DNA of 64,000 nt from Siphonodentalium dalli (GCA_032622095.1 CP136063.1:206633934-206697933), one strand, 5' to 3'. Shown: positions 9,887 through 21,864, counted from the first letter of the stretch. The notes: a model not told the origin generated them from the sequence alone. A program made the numbers and translations.

Positions 9887-12800
9887 GGAGTGTCCACCTT
9901 GGAAAATTCTAACTGCGCCCCCCCCCCCCCCCCCTTGAATCGGAATCAGACCAAACACAAATTTTGCATAATTCCATTTGCACCCCCCCCCCCCCTTAAT
10001 TGCACCTCAGTGCTAAGGCCTAATATCCTATATATTCATAAACCATGGTTCTATATTCCCGGCATGAGAACATTTAAGATATTTTAACCTGAAAAATTAC
10101 ATAAATCCTAACATCTAGTGGTCTAACTCCAGACAAATGCACACGGCTACGGACAAAAGACCAGGACACACCGGGCTGACCATGGTTGTTCGGCCCAGCG
10201 TGAGAAAATCGCAAATCCTAGCATTTAGACTGGATTCAACTGAAGCTTGACCATGGTTCGGCCCGGTGTGCGAAATTTTGAAATCTGAACAACAAAATCG
10301 CAAAATCCTAGCATCTAGACTAGCTTCAAGCCTTCCTAGAGTTGGAAAATTTCCAACTGATGACAATGTTGACCAAATGTATGACAATATTATTTTCTTA
10401 AATTAACTAGCAGTTTTTGACTGGCCATGGGGGAGGGACCAGGACACAAGCTTTCCAAGTGTTGGAACTTTCCAACCTGTGACCCCCCAAGGTTGGAAAA
10501 TTTCCAACTGATGACCATTTCAGAGTCAATCCAAAATTTTGACAAAAAATTGTAAAATATGCAAATATTGGTCCAAAAACAATTAATTCCCCCCCCCCCC
10601 CAATAAATTATTTGAAAATCAAACTACCAGAACATTTTCAACCTATTGTTAGTGTGAAATTTCCAACTAATGTTTTGGCAGGTATGAAATTTCCAACTGT
10701 TGAAATTTTTTACCAAAGTTGGGGGGGGGGTACTCCCCCAAACCGCCCTGTCGCTACGTCTCTGAATAAAATGACAATCTGCGGAACAGAATTTGAAATT
10801 GCGTGGAACGGCCGCTATCTCCAGGAATACAGCACCCAGATGGCTCCTTTTGGTGTCTAACGAAAGGCCGATATTCGCCCCTGCCAGACATATTAACCCC
10901 GCCATTAGCCGAACATCAGAAGTTGCATTATTCAGTCGACGACTGACCTAACATAAAATTGTCGAAATCAAGGCCGTGGAACAGCTGTAGAAATGTATTT
11001 TTACAGCGACAACGCAATGCCCACAAGCAAACTTGGTATTTCATCACGTGTATGTTTCTCAAAAGCATTTGGTCATTTATATTTGAGTTGACAATTTAAG
11101 GCCTAAGATTTATGTTCATCTATTCTTTTGTACTGCAATAACCATTGCACTCTTTTATTTTTATTTATCATATAATTAGCTCCAAAACCCGGCCTCATAT
11201 TTTTAGTAATATACATGTCCACATGTATTAATTACGGCATGCCCAGTGATGTAAGATCGCTTTAACGCAATAATGTGTTATTATTATGTGCATTAGAATA
11301 TAGTTATGGTTATTTAGTCTTGACTGAGATAAACATCAGTGATAAGATTGGCTGAACATTTTTTTCAACATAACAATGGAACTATGTTTTTTCTTGAAGG
11401 CGTCTTTACTTCCTCTTTGGTATGGGATATTGAATCGATATTTTGTTTAAACCCCACTCGTTTTGAGATCGTTTGTCCTTGCTAAAATGTAATTATGTGA
11501 TAAAAATGATCTAAAATTTGTTGCAATTCTATACGAGATTTATTAACCTTGTCCACTAAATGCGATTCGAGCCGATCCTCTATATCTATATTAGACTGGC
11601 ACTGAGGATGTTGTTATGAATAAAAGTAAAAAGAAAAACATTACCACTAATTTCACTAATTAAAAAACAAATGTGGAACAAGACAATAATTGTTTTTGCT
11701 CAAACGTGTATTATACATCAGATATGACAGCTTCGTCTTCAATGGGATGCCAAATTCACACTTATTAGTAATACAGCGAGATCACTGAGTCGCTACGATA
11801 TTGGATCCATCCAGCCCCATTCCGTGGTTTAATTGCCACAGGTCAAAGTTCTGGAGTAACAATCCGTATAGGGAGATGAATATTCAAAAGCTCCATATAT
11901 GGAATGCTACTCGAGAACTTTGACCTGCAGCGCGGAACGGGGCTGGATGTATCCAATATAAGACACGGGGCAGGAACTGCTCCACGAGAAAAGATCCTCT
12001 TGTGATTTTCGGTCCAGTTCACTATCGACCCGTGTCCAGTACACTTGCGAGTTTTGTGTACGTGGTCCAAAACAGACGTGCTTTACATCATGTACCAAAC
12101 TACCGTATCGCAATAACCATTAGCGATTAAATTCAAACAAAAGTGAGTCTGGTGTGAAGTTTTAGTTCAAACATATGTGCACACTTATTTTACCAAAAAT
12201 CTGTTGCATAGATGTTCGGGTAGTGAACGGATCTTATCAATGGTGAACTGGGACCCATCACTAGTGAACTGGAATATCTCGTAAAATGGATCATTTCTAC
12301 TATTCCACATTTACTTAACAATTTCCAACTAGTATGTCTTGATATTTGAGGTAGCTGGCAAGGTATATACAAGACATGAACTGCATATATATATCTGTTG
12401 CGTAAAACTTGAATTATTTACCATGGGAAAATCCCCAGTGACCGTGACCAGATCGGATAAGAACTGGACCGAAAATAGGAAGAGGTATCAGCCTCGCGGA
12501 GCAGTTCATACCCCGCGTAAGAGCGACTCGGTGATCTCGCTTATTGGACTGAAGCGGCAATTATTGACACAAGTAATGGGTAAGCGGAACTGAGTCCCTG
12601 CAAGTAATATGGAAATAACCCAACTGGCCAATGAATGCACATCAATAGTTTGGTCTTCCCCAGAGACGTGGCGACAGTGGGGGTTGGGGTGTCTCAACCC
12701 CCCCAACTTTGATAAAAAATTTCAACAGTTGGAAATTTCATACCTGACACAACATTAGTTATAAATTTCACACCAACAACACGTTGAAAATGTTCTTGTA

Positions 12801-13423
12801 ATTTGATTTTCAAACAATTATTGAGGGAAATTTATTGTTTTTGGACCAATATTTGCATATTTTCCTTCTTTTGGTCAAAAGTTTTGACTGAAATGGCCAT
12901 CAGTTGGAAATTTTCCAACCTTAGGGGGGTGTCAGGTTGGAAATTTCCAACACTTGGAAAGCATGTGTCCTGATCCCTCCCTCGTGGCCAGTCAAAAACT
13001 GTTTGTCCTACATTTGGTCAAAATTGTCATTGGAATTGTTATTAGTTGGAAATTTTCCAACCTAAATTGGGGTGTCCGGTTTGAAATTTCCAACTCTAGG
13101 AAGTCTTGAGGCTAGTCTAGATGCTATGATTGCACGATCTTGTTGTTCAGATTTCAAAATGTGTCCTGGTATATTGCCCGTAGTCGCGTGCGCATTTGTC
13201 TGGAGTTCGACAACTGTGTGTTAGGATTTATGCAATTTTTCAGGTTAAAATATCTGAATGTTCTCATACCAGGCATATATAATCATGGTTTATGAATAGG
13301 CTATTATAGAAGTTAGGTGCAAGGGGAGGGTGCAAATGGAATTATGCAAAACCTTGTGTTTGTTTGGTCGGATTCAAGGGGGGGGGGGGTCCAATTGGAA
13401 TTCCCCAAGGTGGACACCCCACA
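9887..13423. mobile_element. 3.5-kb foldback element with about 0.8-kb inverted arms
   Basis: The left arm (about 9887-10765) and right arm (about 12660-13423) are inverted copies over their whole length, with indels. Outer ends are GTCCACCTTGG and CCAAGGTGGAC. Matching blocks include CAAATTTTGCATAATTCCAT with ATGGAATTATGCAAAACCTT, TTTTTGACTGGCCATGG with GGCCAGTCAAAAACTG, and the inner ends CGCTACGTCTCTG with CAGAGACGTGGCG. Both arms repeat TTTCCAACTGTTGGAAATT-like words and carry homopolymer G/C tracts (9918-9934, 9983-9995, 10589-10601, 10721-10730, 13378-13389). The 1.9-kb middle has no transposase I can recognise. A foldback or non-autonomous TIR transposon is the likely class. Confidence 0.85.
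10766..12659. other. Interior of the foldback element, with a 167-bp inverted repeat
   Basis: No frame longer than about 84 codons and none with a recognised domain. At 11796-11962 there is an inverted repeat: ATTGGATCCATCCAGCCCC and AGGTCAAAGTTCT pair with AGAACTTTGACCT and GGGGCTGGATGTATCCAAT. The short minus-strand frames at 11843-12113 fall in it and look like by-products. Confidence 0.6.
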
Positions 13424-13835
13424 ACGGAGACCCTCTAGCCACGTCGCTGGTCCTCCACACATGGCTAAATAGTCATCTGGTATGGGTAATACTGGTATGG
13501 ATACGAATAACAATTGCGCTTATTCGGCGCAATTGTCTTCTCTCACAATGATTTGCACGTCAGCGCAATTGAGTTGCGCTTCAGTGCAATTATCAATAAA
13601 TGTGAATTTGGCCTCACGTTGTCTGTCCTATAGTAGGCCGCAAATCGTTGACTCCACGTTGGGTAACCCTAGTTCGGACACAGTTCAGAGGTTTCACAAT
13701 CTTATTGGTATGAATATAGGTATACCACAACAATTCCTAAGATCAAGCAGTTAGAGATTTCGCCTGAAAGTCTGCCGTGAGGCTATTCGGTCCCTTCAAG
13801 AACGTACGACCAAAACGCACCGGTCTTAGCCGACG
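13424..13835. other. Unassigned stretch with short GCGCAATTG repeats
   Basis: 13518-13600 contains GCGCAATTG three times in alternating orientation (GCGCTTATTCGGCGCAATTG, AGCGCAATTGAGTTGCGCT). No gene seen. Confidence 0.4.
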
Positions 13836-13837
13836 TA

Positions 13838-14245
13838 CGGTATTTAGCTCACCTGAGACGAAGTCTCCCCGGTGGAGCTATAGTCATCACTCCTCGTCCG
13901 TCGCCCGTCCATCCATCCGTCAGTCCGTCCACCCGTCCATCAACAATTCTTTAAACATCTTCTTCGGAACCATAAGACCGAATGGGTTCATATTTGGTGT
14001 GGATGTTCCCTAGGTGACTCACATTCAGATTTGTTCAAATGAGGTCACTGGGTCAAATAGCTGCGAAGCCAGGGTCATAACTCTTTCCCTCTATAGTAAT
14101 TCTTTTAAACATCTTCTCAAATACCAGCAGGCCAAATGGGTTCATATTTGGTATGAAGGATCCTTGGGTGACTGGGGTTTAGATTTGTTCAAATGAGGTC
14201 ACTGGGTCAAATGTGGGCGGGGCCAGTGACATAACTAAAAAAAAT
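13838..14245 (+). repeat. TTTAGCTCACCTGA-type interspersed repeat
   Basis: It starts TTTAGCTCACCTGAGACGAA, passes through a CCGTCCATC/CCGTC-rich stretch, and then has two 140-150-bp units containing GGTTCATATTTGGT, CAAATGAGGTCACTGGGTC and CTTTCCCTC. Repeats of this style are, to my knowledge, common in bivalve genomes. Related units are at 51595-51835. Non-coding. Confidence 0.7.
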
Positions 14246-14570
14246 TAGATTCAACTCTTTAACTTGAAACCATTGTTAACATATCAATAAGTCAACAGAA
14301 AACTGGAAAGAAAAATTGTTTACATTACCGTCAATTCCAAATTCAACTAATGTCTTTGCATGCATATAGGCAAGATTGTAGGGATGAAGGGAAATCTAGC
14401 TCACATGTACTCTCCACTGAGATGGAATGCTCCCCTCCCACCCCACGACAATAATATATCAATAAACTAAACATTTATTTGTTTATTATAATTTTTAAAA
14501 GTTTGATACAAAAGCAATAATATATCAAACATACAATCTATACTTTATGTTCAATAGAATAATCGACCAT

Positions 14571-15024
14571 TATATGTGACCCGCCATATAAAATCCAGCC
14601 GTAAGTCGGGATTTTTTTTACCCTGTGTCAATGCATTCTCTTATATATGCGAGTCGACCATAGGTCGCCTCGCATATATAAGATAATTCAATGGCCTAAA
14701 TTTTTACAATTTTAATAATTTGTTCTTGTATTCTTTAACAATTTTATAATTTCACCCATACAGAGCCCCAGACAAACATGAGCAGACGACACTCTTCTAT
14801 GTGATTCTATATATGTGTGGGGCTCCCTGCAGGGTAATGAATGTTTTTTTTATTTTATGTCCTAAAAATTGTAAGAAACATTTATTTAAAAAATTGTTAA
14901 GCCAATGCATTCTCTTATATATGCGAGGCGACCTATGGTCGACTCGCATATATAAGAGAATGCATTGGCACAGGGTAAAAAAATCCCGACTTCCGACTGG
15001 ATTTGATATGGCGGGTCACATATA
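14571..15024. mobile_element. Inverted-repeat element whose two arms each contain a hairpin
   Basis: Outer arms start TATATGTGACCCGCCATAT and end ATGGCGGGTCACATATA. They continue through GTCGGGATTTTTTTTACCCT and its inverse GGGTAAAAAAATCCCGAC. Each arm ends in a copy of the 7840 hairpin (14629-14691 and 14901-14969). The tip asymmetry (GAGTCGACC/GGTCGCCTC against GAGGCGACC/GGTCGACTC) shows that the two hairpins are in opposite orientation, so the unit was formed by inverted duplication. About 200 bp separates the arms. The 93-codon frame at 14801-15082 is incidental. Confidence 0.9.
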
Positions 15025-15089
15025 TACATTAATATGTGTACACTTATTTATGAGATATGCATATCAGGATCCTAATAAATAATATTAAA

Positions 15090-15650
15090 AAAAAATCAAG
15101 GGGAAACCTACACACATCTGGAGAATGTCGTACAGGAGAGACCATTATTAAAGAATCAGACCCCACAACTCATCTTGGAATTACCAGGTCCAATGAAAAA
15201 TCGTAGATGGTTGAAGAAAGTATTAAAAAAGGGAGGCTGATTTGCACGGGAAGAATGGAATAAACCCTCACATCTCATGCAAAATGTATCATCATTCTGT
15301 TTGGCATACCAAGGATCATTTATGGGATGGAAGTATTGCCATTATCAAAGACAGAACTGAAATATTTGGAAAGATATGACAATGGGCTCCTGAAAGAGTT
15401 ACAAAACCTGCCTATCAGATGCAGTAATGCGGCTGCCAACATATTGCTTGGATCTCTTCCTCTGACTAAAGAGCTGGATAAAACGGCGCTGATACTTTTT
15501 CATCGTGTTGCTATGTGAACTGGATCACCTGAAATATTCTTGGAAGATGCCAGTTAATGATGAAAGATATGAACAGCAACAGTTGGTTTGTAAAAGTAAG
15601 AAGAATTCTAGACAGATATTCGCTTCCATCAACCTTTGGCAACTTTTTGA
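15090..15650 (+). pseudogene. LINE reverse-transcriptase C-terminal relic, frame-broken
   Basis: Three plus-strand frames together read as the C-terminal part of a non-LTR retrotransposon ORF2. First THLGITRSNEKS (about 15165-15200); then YGMEVLPLSKTELKYLER with LPIRCSNAAANILLGSLPL (15320-15518); then DMNSNSWFVKVRRILDRYSL (about 15563-15625). At least two frameshifts or stops intervene. The pattern G(L/M)E(V)L.L....L..LE followed by N.A...LLG..P is typical of mollusc LINE C-termini. The relic runs straight into the tandem repeat at 15626, and a copy of its last bases (CCTTTGGCAACTTTTTGAG) recurs at 16465. Confidence 0.75.
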
Positions 15651-16620
15651 GCCGAAAATATTCGCGACCGAGCAGAGAGGGAATTTCTATTAGACCCACT
15701 TTATCGGACTCGACCCAAAGAATTTTCGGCTCAAAAAGTTCTGCCCAGGTGGCCGTTTATGAAAATGGGACATTTTGCCACAGTTTCCGAAATTTTCCCG
15801 ACCGAGCAGTGTGATAACTGAAATTCGACCCACTTTTTTGGGCTCGACCCAAAATGTTCGACCCAAATGTTTCGGCCGAGATGGCCGTTTATGATCCCGA
15901 ACTTGTTTCGGACAATTTCCGTTTATTTTCGAACTTTGCCTACTTTCGAAGCATTTTTGAACTTTTGACCCGGATTTTTTTGTTCACCCAAAATTTAATC
16001 TCGCCTCACTAACGACGTTGCCATGGTCATTTCCCACATTTTCCCAACTTTATTTCATCGAACAGAGCGGGAATTTCTATTAGACCCACATTTTCGGACT
16101 GGACCCAAAAAAAATTCGGCTCAAAAAGTTCGGCCCCGATGGCCGTTAATGAATATGGGACACTTTTTCCACATTTTCCGAAATTTTCCCGACCGAGCAG
16201 AACGAAAACTGATATTCGACCCACTATCTTGGACTCGACCCAAAGCATGTTTGGCCGAGATGGCCGTTTATGACCCAGAACTTGTTTCGGACAATTTCCG
16301 TTTATTTTCGAACTTTGCCTACATTCGAAGCATTTTTGAACCTTTGACGTACCCGGATTTTGTATTCACACAAAATTTAATCTCGCCTTTCTAACGACGT
16401 TGCCATGATCATTTCCCACATTTTCCCAACTTTTCTCGATCGAACAGAGCGGGAATTCCATCAGCCTTTGGCAACTTTTTGAGCCGAACATATTCGCGAC
16501 CGATCAGAGAGGGAATTTCTATTAGACCCACATTTTCGGACTGGACCCAAAAAAAAGTTCGGCTCAAAAAGTTCGGCCCAGGTCAGGGGGGGGGGGGGTC
16601 GCGCACAAAAATTCCATATA
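15626..16620 (+). repeat. Complex tandem repeat, family F, about 2.3 units
   Basis: Units of roughly 380 bp, each made of half-units that both contain a CGACCC..TTTTCGGACTCGACCC phrase, followed by GTTTCGGACAATTTCCGTTT and AACGACGTTGCCATGGTCAT. CATTTTCCGAAATTTTCCCG recurs within units. The array is bounded by a LINE-derived fragment at both ends and finishes at a G13 tract (16586-16598). Related arrays flank the fragment at 29.7-30.4 kb. Open frames here (e.g. 123 codons at 16023) reflect the repeat's lack of stops, not a gene. Confidence 0.85.
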
Positions 16621-17798
16621 TAGGGCGGGGGTGGGTGGGTCATTTGGACCCGGAAAAAATGCGTAAATGACAAAAAATGCAAATTTTTTCCTCCATTTAA
16701 AATCACTGTTTTTGTGCTCATGTAATCTGTTAATATCAACCATATGACACACTAGGCTATTTAAAACATACTAACCAGAACTAACTACCATTTAGGGGTG
16801 TATGTATGCTGATGTATGTCAAAATTAATGTACCAGATTTCGACGGATGAAAGATATATTATATATATATATAAACAAATCATATAACAAACATTAAAAC
16901 ACAAGAACAAACATTTATAATATGCATATCCAAGATAGCCTTTCAATTGGATGTCAAAGTGAATGTTATAGCTATATATATACACATGTGTATCCCTTTA
17001 AGGGTTTGAACAAAATATAAAGCTGAGTTTATATTGATGAATTCTGTGATGAATTTTGCAAGTACTTTTGACAAATGTGTTTACTGTTATAACATAATTA
17101 TATGCTCAGACACGATCAGTCGACAATGCTTGTATATAAGCATAATTATGAAATGATTACCATCTTCTGTTCTTAATCCACATAATGGATATTATTTGTT
17201 ATCAAGATAAACTTGATAATACAAACAAAAATAACAATTCCACAATATTCCACTGGTTTAAAACTATAAAACAAAATAACTCATACAAAAATTTGATACT
17301 ATTTGGATAACAATATGAAAGCTTAGCCTTTTGTGATATTAATTCAACCACAGTTATTATTCACAAGTCTAAGCAGTTACGTACTGTACAGATACATGTA
17401 GTAAGGTAGTATATCTGGAGTTCCAGTTATTTGACTGCCAATACATATGGTATTGTAATTATTAGTTGCTTGTTCATTATTGGTTGCTTTGATATTCAAT
17501 TTAGGATATAGCAGGATAGAGCAATGTAACTATAACAGTAGCTTTTGGTATTAAAGTCTCAACTTATGCCATATGCAACATAAAGCTAGAATATAAACAT
17601 GACTAATATGAACTTTGTTCTTGAAACTAATTATAAATCATACTAACCTGGATCAAATGGAGCAGTTTAGAGGTTTATTAAAATGCTGGGAATAGTATTA
17701 AATAATAAGAAACGGAACAATTCTTTGCTAGGCTATGATTTGGTTTATATTTTATGTTTTTTGTAAGATTTTGGGGGTGGGTCCCAAAAATTCGGCCG
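16621..17798. other. AT-rich stretch, no gene seen
   Basis: Short (TA)n near 16857-16872. No frames above 66 codons and no shared repeats noticed. Confidence 0.45.
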
Positions 17799-20018
17799 AA
17801 AAATGTGCCGCCTCTCCATCACCCGGTGACGAATCGGAAATGACAAACGGCGCAAAACCTTTTTTCTGGATTAACAAAGTTTTCGAGCTTAGGCGCCAGA
17901 AAACTTAACTCGGTTTATGTTTCCGTCATATTATGCGCGTTTTGGAAGATATTATCCTGATGTTTTGTATATTTTCCTGAAAGTTTTTGTATTTCCTGAT
18001 ATTCTGTGTCTGCTGTTATCATCTGATGAAAATGACGACTGCCCAAGAAGATATTCTTCATTTGACTGAATGGTAATTAGTACAAATATTTTAAATATAA
18101 TTTATTTCTATTTATTGCACGACCATGTGGTATTGGTTTTTTTTCCTTCTTATTTTATGTTCTTTATGTACCGGTAGACCTATGTACTACTTGACTTTGT
18201 AATGCTACTGGTTGCAATGATTGGCCATAAAAGGACCATAACTCTCGCGCTCCGTTGTATAGGCCTAAAATATCCATCATATAATAGTAATCAACCCACT
18301 GATTACTGGTCGAATATCACGAAGTAGAAGAAAAAGAAGATATATAGAGTCACGGGGAGGCCTGGTATATATGCCTATGCATGAAGCGATTCCTTTGTGT
18401 GTTTTGGTGCAGATTCATTGCCAGAATATCTTAATTATTTCCACATAAAATGCTGTTTTTTACTTGTTCTGACGAACAAATATATGTCTTAGTTGATGAG
18501 AGTAGAACGTTTCTTGAGTTAGGTAACGATATTGGCCATGCATATATAGAACGAGTATTTTGTTTCGCGAAATTCAAAATGCAAAGTTGTCAATGTAGGG
18601 TACAAAAACTCGCCATTAACATGCCAAATATAGTAACAAAATGTAATAAGATTCTTTAATTTAAGAGCACAAAATTAGCATGCGTATTCTTTACGGTATA
18701 CGTTTTATTTGTGCATTTGCAAGTTGTAATGCAAAATGGTTTACCGAATAACTAGTTTATAAATTTGAGTTAGTGATAAACTCACTAACATACATTTTAG
18801 TTAATAAGCAACTATAAGTATTGTCAATTGTTCCGGTACCAGGATCTATAAATAGTATACGTCACTCGTGACTCGTGTGTCGTAACGAATCAGCACACAA
18901 ACTCTCAAAGAATGGCTTTATGCATATCATTATATAGCCTGTGCTCATGAATTGGAAATTCAATTTTTAAATTCAAGACAGCTAGCCACCATCGGCATTG
19001 TTTTTCTCAAAGTCAAAAATACCAAAAAAATATTAAAAACATTACTTAATGTAACTTTCATGGCCGATGGAACGAGTAGCTGAAATCCGACGGCGGCCAT
19101 GTTTCTATGACTAATTTCACGATGATCGCACCAATGCTACAGTCTCTAGCAATGATTCGTTCTCATTTTGATACCAATGTCATGACCCATGAAAAATTTC
19201 ACGATGATCTGCTCTAGGCAGTGTTATTGATTTATATATGCAGTATTATCGCTGAAATCCAAGATGGCCGACGCCGGCCATGTTTCGTGGAGAATTCACA
19301 CCAAAATGACCCGTTCCCATCTACATGTCAATGTCAACCTCCATGACAAATTTAATTATTATCGGACCAACACTGCGACCTCTTGCCCGTGCTAAATGAT
19401 GCAATTTTGAAATCCAAGATGGTTGCTGGCGGCCATGTTTTTTAAGCAAACGAGCCCAAAATGACTCGGTGTCGTCTAGACATCAATGTCATGATCGATG
19501 AAAAATTTCATGATGATCGGTGCATCCACACAGGCTCTAGACTGTGTTATTGATTCAGATTTATCTAGTATTATCACTGAAATCCAAGATGGTCGATGGC
19601 GGCCATGTTTCTTGGAGGATTCAGACAGACCAAAATGACTCGTTCCCATCTACATGTCAATGTAAACCTCCATGACAAATTTAATGATGACCAGACAAAC
19701 ACTGCTTCTTCTAGCCCGTGCTAAAGGATGCAATTTTGAAATCCAAGATGGCTGTCAGCAGCCATGTTTTTATGCAAATGAGCCCAAAATGACTCGTTCC
19801 CATCTAGACCCCAATGTCATCATCCATGAAAAATTTCATGATGATCAGTGCATCAGTACGGGCTCTGCATAAACATGTAATCAGCAGCTATCTTCGAAAT
19901 TAGAAACGGTACTTTCATGATATCCGTCTCCGGATCATAGTTTTAAAGTTTGCGCATATTTCCGTACTATTTCCGCTACTTTAGATTCGTCATCGGGTGA
20001 TGGAGATGTGGCACATTT
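17799..20018. mobile_element. 2.2-kb element with about 35-bp terminal inverted repeats
   Basis: AAATGTGCCGCCTCTCCATC at the left end is mirrored by GATGGAGATGTGGCACATTT at the right end, and CACCCGGTGACGAATC by GATTCGTCATCGGGTG. The right half is filled by the 161-bp tandem array. No transposase frame is recognisable (longest 69 codons at 18450-18659, no motif), so it is probably non-autonomous. Confidence 0.7.
19060..19875 (+). repeat. 161-bp tandem repeat with dimeric substructure
   Basis: CCAAGATGG recurs near 19259, 19420, 19583 and 19743, spacing about 161 bp, with an older degenerate unit before. Alternate units are most alike: CATGACAAATTTAAT occurs at about 19343 and 19669, while CATGAAAAATTTCATGATGA occurs near 19497 and 19826, so the newer period is about 325 bp. 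Each unit has a (G)GCGGCCATGTTT block after the CCAAGATGG. Isolated copies at 975-1185 and 23440-23560 show the unit is dispersed as well. Confidence 0.85.
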
Positions 20019-20309
20019 GTCTTCGTTGGTGAATTTAAAATAAATTACCGAAATACAGTGAGATTTTCGAAGAACTGGAAAAATATACCTATGGAATGTT
20101 GTAGATTGGCATCTAGGGTGTAAGAGGTACCAACAGTTTTTAGTGAAAATATATTTTTTGTAGGAATAAAGTTGAGTTCAAAATGGGTGGCAACAATTTT
20201 CTGTTTCGTCCCTTCCGTGACATGCGGTCCCGGGTGCTGGTTCCGCCAATAAAAAAGGGTTTTTGACCAAATTCCAGGCTCCTGTGTTCAGACAGGGACA
20301 TAATAATAA
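20019..20309. other. Unassigned stretch
   Basis: No gene. A 72-codon minus frame (20178-20396) runs through the (CTGT)n microsatellite and is not supported. Confidence 0.4.
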
Positions 20310-20480
20310 TCTATTATATATTTTGGAACTTATGTCTGTCTGTCTGTCTGTCTGTCTGTGTATATGTGTCTTATAGACTCGAAAACTGCGCGACAAATCC
20401 GACTAAAAGTTGGTATGTAGGCATACTTTGATCACGGGAACAATATGGGCGGGTCCACATCGACCGATCCGATACTAACA
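20310..20480 (+). mobile_element. Helitron-like 5' end, truncated copy
   Basis: Starts A-TCTATTATATATTTTGGAA, then (CTGT)n at about 20334-20360, then GACCGATCCGAT. This matches the 5' end of the complete copy at 22019-23156 in layout and sequence. No 3' hairpin or CTAG end is found downstream, so it is 3'-truncated. Confidence 0.6.
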
Positions 20481-20625
20481 AAGAAATATATTCCCTGCTA
20501 TGTGTGTTGAATGTCATAAAGTTCCCCGTCAGAACATAAAAAAAGTTCCCATATTTTAAACGGGTGGAATATAATCTCTACGCGAGTAGCCAGAGCAGAA
20601 ATTAATGACATGATCTAATACTTGT
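20480..20625 (+). repeat. Interspersed repeat family H
   Basis: AGAAATATATTCCC, GTTCCCCGTCA, GTTCCCATATTTT and GTGGAATATAATCTCTACG are matched in order at 37670-37815 (GTTCCCACGTTTT, GTGGAATATGATCTCTACGG). Non-coding. The class is unknown. Confidence 0.65.
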
Positions 20626-21016
20626 CGACCCATTCCTATATTCTATGAGATAAATATGTTAAACACATTCTTTGGAAACAGTTAATCGTACATTTACTAC
20701 CACATATATAGGCTTGAAATACAAAGGCATCTAAACATAATTTTTTTATTATTATAATACTATGTATTATTTTTATTATTACGTTCCTGTCTTAAACCGC
20801 CCTTTGTACTATATAGATGCAATTTTATAAATAACCATCAAATTATGTCAACAGGGAACATTGTTCTCACAGAGACAAATAATAGCCAACAGAAACGCCG
20901 CATCGCGCATCGACAACGATAGCAACGCCGGGAAAGCGTGCAGGGACAAATACGTCTCAAACATGGCGGGATCGAGATCGGCAAGTCAGTTATTCTTCCG
21001 ATACATTAAAATAATA
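20626..21016. other. AT-rich stretch, nothing recognised
   Basis: A 69-codon plus frame (20861-21070) has no recognisable features. Confidence 0.4.
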
Positions 21017-21553
21017 TTAAAGATGGATTATCTCTTTAATAACAAATTTGAAATAGTTGCGTGGGTATAAAATAATAGATATGAACTGAAGACCCCTGTC
21101 CGGAAAGGCTTCTATCAATTAATATTGATTTTATTTCGAATATTTTATTGGGCCCGTTTATTTGGCTATTTTTAGAACAGACCATTCGGGTGATACCATA
21201 TAGCGATATAGAACATTAGGCCATTCCTATGGCTACGTACCGAACGCCAAATGTCCCAGATTGATTGGTTGTATTGTTTTATTCCATAGTTATAAGCGAC
21301 AATGAGTATAATTAACGTTTATTTGTGACAAAATCTGACAAAATTACACAATAACATTTCTGGTCTCTGTAAACAGTAACCACTATTGTTCGTTAGCTAA
21401 ACAACCACACCTTTTTAGGCCAGAAAATATTCGAAATAAAATTAATATTAACCGATAGAAGCATTTCCGGAAAGGAGTCTTCGATTCAGATCTAATATTT
21501 TATACCCTGGTAACTATATAATACATGTTTGCAAAGAGATAATCCACCTTTAA
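21017..21553. mobile_element. MITE family B, uninterrupted copy
   Basis: Terminal inverted repeats of about 130 bp. The left begins TTAAAGATGGATTATCTCTT and the right ends AAGAGATAATCCACCTTTAA. The arms also share GGTATAAAATAATAGAT / ATCTAATATTTTATACC and TTTATTTCGAATATTTT / AAAATATTCGAAATAAA. The middle is ACAATAACATTTCTGGTCTC and surroundings. This copy shows the empty site for the family A insertion seen at 1446-1818. Confidence 0.85.
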
Positions 21554-21838
21554 TATGCTTGAAGTAATGTCATTTACGATATTATTATACCATTAGTAAT
21601 GTCATTTACGATATTATTGGTAACTATATAATACATGTTTGCAAAGAGATAATCCACCTTTAATATGCTTGAAGTAATGTCATTTACGATATTATTATAC
21701 CATTAGTAATGTCATTTACGATATTATTGGTAACTATTTAATACATGTTTGCTAAGAGATAATCCACCTTTAATATGGTTGAAGTAATGTCATTTACGAT
21801 ATTATTATACCATTAGTAATGCCATTTACGATATTATT
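21509..21838 (+). repeat. 110-bp tandem triplication of a MITE end
   Basis: GGTAACTATATAATACATGT occurs at 21509 and 21619 and, with one change (TATTTAA), at 21729: an exact 110-bp period. Each unit contains the last part of the family B right arm (GAGATAATCCACCTTTAATA) plus flanking TAATGTCATTTACGATATTA, which is itself duplicated in the unit. So the MITE terminus together with host flank was amplified. Confidence 0.95.
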
Positions 21839-21864
21839 TTACCATTACATGGTCGCCCTGGAAT

